Shown: one piece after another, positions 5,444 to 7,879 of the stretch
Numbering within the stretch: position 1 is the stretch's first letter
Layout: every line of letters begins with the position of its first letter
Source of the DNA: JBDSKH01 sp050245915
Lineage (GTDB): Bacteria; Actinomycetota; Actinomycetes; Actinomycetales; Microbacteriaceae
Assembly: GCA_050245915.1 (NCBI GenBank)
Contig: JBFWWZ010000077.1
Coordinates: 1-7,879 of the forward strand
Length of the DNA stretch: 7,879 nt
Direction: 5' to 3'
Translations under genes and position numbers: made by a program
The notes under the pieces: model-generated
What the model was told of the DNA's origin: nothing
What the model saw: only the letters and a program-made list of their open reading frames with translations
Database searches by the model: none

Positions 5444-6073
5444 TCAGGGCGCGAACAGGACCGGCGCCTTCGGGGCGACCGCGGCTGTTGTGTAATCGAC
5501 ACCGAACGGCAGCACCTGCGGGCGCAGCAGCCCGAGGCGCGCCATCTCCGCCAGCAACGCGGTCTCGATCCCGAACTGCAGGACGTTGAGCACGAACACC
5601 CGCTGGTCGAGCACGAACTCGTGCAGGACCGCCCAGTGCAGGGTCTGCCCGAGCGAGTCGGCCTGCAGCAGCCGCCACGGCAGCGACCCACGCTCGAGCC
5701 CGTGCCGTTCGGCCTCCCACAGGTGGAAGGCGGCCATGTCGATCTCGTGCGCGGTGGTGAAGTTCCGCCGCCGCCCGAGGTGGGTGACGTCGTGCCAGAA
5801 CCGGTAGGCGATATTCGCCTCCGCGTTGGTGAACACCACCGACTCGGACGCGCCGTCGTAGATCGGCAGCGGCTCGCCGGTGTCGAGCGAGTGCTGCCAG
5901 GCGGCCTTGAGCGCCTTCCACGAGTTCGGCGCGTCCGGGGTCGGCTCCCAGCCGATCCCGGTGCGCTCGCGGGTCCGGTCGGCCATCAGCATCACGAACT
6001 CGCTCAGCTCGGCCGTCGCGGCGGCGAGGTCGGAGTGGGTGAACTCCAGCGGCCCGAGATCCCTCGTCCTCAT
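5444..6073 (-). CDS. His-rich 209-residue protein, partner of vWA gene, unknown function
   Basis: I do not recognise a named family. The ATG at 6073 overlaps the vWA gene stop as ATGA, so this start is preferred over much longer frames that run across the vWA gene. The protein is soluble and mostly helical. A central part, residues about 84-165, carries closely spaced histidines and acids: RFWHDVTHL (91-99), AHEIDMAAFHLWEAERHG (108-125) and TLHWAVLHEFVLDQRVF (144-160). Candidate ligands are H94, D95, H98, H109, E110, H117, E120, H124, H146, H151 and E152. Three helices with repeated His/Glu pairs would suit a metal site, but this is inference. The C-terminal 30 residues are less structured. 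It is last in the membrane/vWA operon and is followed by the strong terminator. It probably works with the vWA protein. Confidence 0.82.
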   Translation of the reverse strand: MRTRDLGPLEFTHSDLAAATAELSEFVMLMADRTRERTGIGWEPTPDAPNSWKALKAAWQHSLDTGEPLPIYDGASESVVFTNAEANIAYRFWHDVTHLGRRRNFTTAHEIDMAAFHLWEAERHGLERGSLPWRLLQADSLGQTLHWAVLHEFVLDQRVFVLNVLQFGIETALLAEMARLGLLRPQVLPFGVDYTTAAVAPKAPVLFAP

Positions 6074-6789
6074 CGCGGCACCCCCTGCTGGCCGGGCCGC
6101 AGCAGAGAGGTGCGCGCCCCGCGGCGGGTGGCCGTGAGGGAGCGGTGCACCGCCGTCGCCACCGACCCGACCGGGTCGCCGGAGGTGACCTTGGTGACGG
6201 TGATGTTCTCCGCCTCCAGGTCCGCCGGCGGCTCGCCGTTCAGCACGACCGCGTGCACCAGGCCGGGGAAGTTCCGCAGCCTCTCGTACACGCTCGCCGT
6301 GTCGTCGTCGGTGAGCTCGAAGTCGGAGAACACCGTCAACCGCACGTCGTGCCCGGGGTGGGCGGCAGCGAGCTTCTCCGCCGCCGCCAACGACGGCGAC
6401 AGGTCGCTCGTGCCCGCCGCGCCCCACGGCACCCTGAGCGCAGCCTTCAGCCGGGCCGGCGCCGAGACCGAGATCAACGGCATCGCCCCGGTCGCGCCGA
6501 CCAGGTGGTCGAAGTGCAGCACCGCCAACTTCGGCTTGGACGTGTACGTCCAGCCGCGCACGACCTTCAACGCCCTGGTCGCCTCGCCGAACCTGCCCCC
6601 GACCGGGTCGTTCCCGTTCGGGGAGGTGACCGACCCGGAGTCGTCGAAGTCGAAGATGTCCAGGCTCGGCGTCCGCGGTTCCAGGCCCGGCCAGCCGAGC
6701 TCGTACCAGCCGTCCTTCGACCGGGTCGCCACCGACAGCGGCACCGGCAGCAGCCCGGCCGGGCGGAGCCCTGCAGCGTGCAGACTCAC
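6070..6789 (-). CDS. von Willebrand factor A domain protein with intact MIDAS
   Basis: A 239-residue protein starting at GTG 6789, chosen because it overlaps the preceding gene's stop as GTGA; a longer frame upstream is only low-complexity Arg/Pro. Most of it is one vWA domain. The first strand leads into DIFDFDDSGSV (44-54), which supplies the D-x-S-x-S of the metal-ion-dependent adhesion site (D49, S51, S53). The GTSDLSPSL loop (126-134) supplies the MIDAS threonine (T127). VFSDFELTDDD (153-163) supplies the second aspartate (D156). All MIDAS positions are therefore present, so divalent-metal-dependent protein binding is likely. There is no signal peptide or membrane segment, so it is cytoplasmic. 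It lies between a membrane-protein gene and a His-rich protein gene with 4-base overlaps on both sides, suggesting a three-part complex. Intracellular vWA proteins often work with AAA+ ATPases as metal-insertion or remodelling factors, but no ATPase is seen in this operon within the window. Confidence 0.85.
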   Translation of the reverse strand: MSLHAAGLRPAGLLPVPLSVATRSKDGWYELGWPGLEPRTPSLDIFDFDDSGSVTSPNGNDPVGGRFGEATRALKVVRGWTYTSKPKLAVLHFDHLVGATGAMPLISVSAPARLKAALRVPWGAAGTSDLSPSLAAAEKLAAAHPGHDVRLTVFSDFELTDDDTASVYERLRNFPGLVHAVVLNGEPPADLEAENITVTKVTSGDPVGSVATAVHRSLTATRRGARTSLLRPGQQGVPR

Positions 6790-7859
6790 TTGGCACCGCC
6801 CTTCCGGGTGGTGCGGCCCACCGTCTCGCCGTGGTCGCCGTGGCCGACGACGCCGGGGTTGCGGCGCAGGATGCCGAACTTGAGCGCCCGGAGGCGATCC
6901 TGAGCGGCCTGCCCGCGGCTGGTGTGCTCGGCTTGGATCGAGTCCGCCTCCGTAGCGCGCTGGGCGTGCTGCTTCCACGGCGCGCTGGCGGCGAGCTTGG
7001 TGTGGCGGGCCAGTTCCTTGTCGTAGTCGTTCTGCGCGTTGTCGATCTGATCGGCGATCTCGTCCGCGTACATGTACGACTCGATGAACGACGCCGCCGC
7101 GATCGCCCCGGCGATTCCGCCGTAGACGAGCCCGACCAGCGGCCCCTCGATGCTGTAGCGCAGCGCGAAGATCGAGCAGGCGATGATCGACCCGACCGCG
7201 ACCGACACCCCGATCAGGGCGCGGACGTACTTCTTGCCGTCGTCGACGCCCGCGAACAGGTGCTGGAACACCTGCTGCTTGTCCGTGAGCGAATCCACGT
7301 CCCGCTGGCGACGCAGCGATGAGCGCAGGTCGCGCACCTCCGTGCCGGTGAGGCCGGCGACGACGGTGGCGATCGCCGCGGACGCTGACATGGTGAACGC
7401 CAGCGCGGGGATCTCGCCCATCATGATCGATGCGCCGCTGATCCCGGCGATGTCGCCGATCAGGAAGCCGCCCTTGGCGCCGTAGTGCCAGATCTTCGAC
7501 TTCGCCGGCCGCCGGCGGAACGGGGTGAGCGCCTCGCTGGTATCGACCAGCCTCGTCTCAGCCGCCTCGAGGACGGGGGTGTGGCCTTCGAGCATCCGCT
7601 CGGCCGCCGAGGCGGCAGGGTCAAGCCCCGCCGCCTCCAGGACCGCCTCGCGGGACTCCTCGGTGCCGGACGCCGCCCACAGCGGCTTCTGCTCGGCCTC
7701 GAGCTGGTCGTACTCGTGCTCCACCCAGGTCTGCCCGACCCCGGCGGGGCGGACGACCGCGGCGGCGTCATCGACGCGCTGCAGGCTGATCTGCTCCGCC
7801 GCTGCCTCCTGCGAGGCGGCGACGTCGCCCGGATCCAGATTCTTCGCCATCCGGGTCAC
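6786..7859 (-). CDS. Membrane protein, first complete gene of the vWA operon
   Basis: A 357-residue protein from GTG 7859 or 354 from ATG 7850. I list the GTG because it forms a GTGA overlap with a possible upstream stop, as seen twice more in this operon; the ATG is an equally fair choice. Residues 1-120 are charged, helical and cytoplasmic-looking. Two hydrophobic hairpins follow: about 130-148 with 150-171 (GGFLIGDIAGISGASIMMGE, then PALAFTMSASAAIATVVAGL) and about 213-234 with 238-258 (ALIGVSVAVGSIIACSIFAL, then GPLVGLVYGGIAGAIAAASF). They are separated by a charged loop at 172-212. Residues 260-330 are charged and likely coiled coil, and the tail is Gly/basic. There is no signal peptide and no known domain. 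Its stop overlaps the vWA gene start, so it may anchor the vWA protein at the membrane. Function is unknown. Confidence 0.85.
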   Translation of the reverse strand: MTRMAKNLDPGDVAASQEAAAEQISLQRVDDAAAVVRPAGVGQTWVEHEYDQLEAEQKPLWAASGTEESREAVLEAAGLDPAASAAERMLEGHTPVLEAAETRLVDTSEALTPFRRRPAKSKIWHYGAKGGFLIGDIAGISGASIMMGEIPALAFTMSASAAIATVVAGLTGTEVRDLRSSLRRQRDVDSLTDKQQVFQHLFAGVDDGKKYVRALIGVSVAVGSIIACSIFALRYSIEGPLVGLVYGGIAGAIAAASFIESYMYADEIADQIDNAQNDYDKELARHTKLAASAPWKQHAQRATEADSIQAEHTSRGQAAQDRLRALKFGILRRNPGVVGHGDHGETVGRTTRKGGAK

Positions 7860-7879
7860 CGCCAGTCCGTCACGGCGAG
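7856..7879 (-). CDS. Possible C-terminal end of an upstream gene
   Basis: In the frame ending with TGA at 7858-7856 the last seven codons in the window are open (LAVTDWR). The stop overlaps the GTG at 7859 as GTGA, matching the overlaps between the other genes of this operon. Seven codons are too few to prove a gene, so this rests on the overlap pattern alone. Confidence 0.3.
   Translation of the reverse strand, partial: LAVTDWR

Noticed and set aside
3849..5495. Long plus-strand open frame of 548 codons
   Set aside because: It runs antisense across the ATPase start, the promoter region and the methyltransferase; composition is Gly/Arg/Val-rich as expected of a shadow frame in GC-rich DNA, and the minus-strand genes there have clear motifs.
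5286..5921. N-terminal extension of the methyltransferase frame up to 5921
   Set aside because: The extension is Arg/Ala-rich low complexity, crosses the terminator and overlaps the His-rich gene; a good ribosome binding site supports ATG 5285.
5345..6883. Long plus-strand open frame of 512 codons
   Set aside because: It is antisense to the His-rich and vWA genes and passes through the terminator hairpin; the vWA MIDAS residues prove the minus-strand frame.

Overview
The window is GC-rich, strongly GC3-biased DNA typical of an Actinomycetota host. Within that phylum a Micrococcales-like plasmid or integrative conjugative element is my inference; no marker gene fixes the genus. All credible genes lie on the minus strand, so transcription runs from the right end of the window to the left. 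No rRNA, tRNA, CRISPR array, transposase, integrase, relaxase or replication initiator is visible.

Right part (about 7879 to 5382): a tight operon of three genes joined by 4-base GTGA and ATGA overlaps. They encode a four-helix membrane protein with cytoplasmic helical ends, a von Willebrand factor A (vWA) protein with an intact metal-binding MIDAS, and a 209-residue histidine-rich protein of unknown function. A possible upstream gene ends at the window edge with the same kind of overlap. The operon closes with a very strong inverted repeat that I read as a terminator.

Middle (about 5380 to 4410): a plausible promoter, an MT-A70-type adenine methyltransferase and a small two-helix membrane protein. 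Between 4257 and 4409 lies an AT-rich regulatory island. It holds a near-consensus SigA-type promoter whose 17-base spacer is exactly a copy of a repeated 17-base element, with a second copy just downstream of the predicted transcription start.

Left part (4256 to 1): a transfer-type operon under that promoter. In order it has a 79-residue basic protein, a 728-residue TraG/VirD4-like coupling ATPase without membrane helices, a 61-residue ORF locked between its neighbours by TGATG and ATGA overlaps and preceded by a perfect AGGAGG, a replication-relaxation family protein, and a 261-residue (incomplete) unknown protein that runs off the left edge. The ATPase and the relaxation-type protein point to plasmid mobilisation or maintenance. 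The two-operator promoter suggests the module is kept repressed by a regulator encoded outside the window.

The least familiar parts are the membrane/vWA/His-rich operon, the operator-in-spacer promoter, and the doubly coupled 61-residue ORF.
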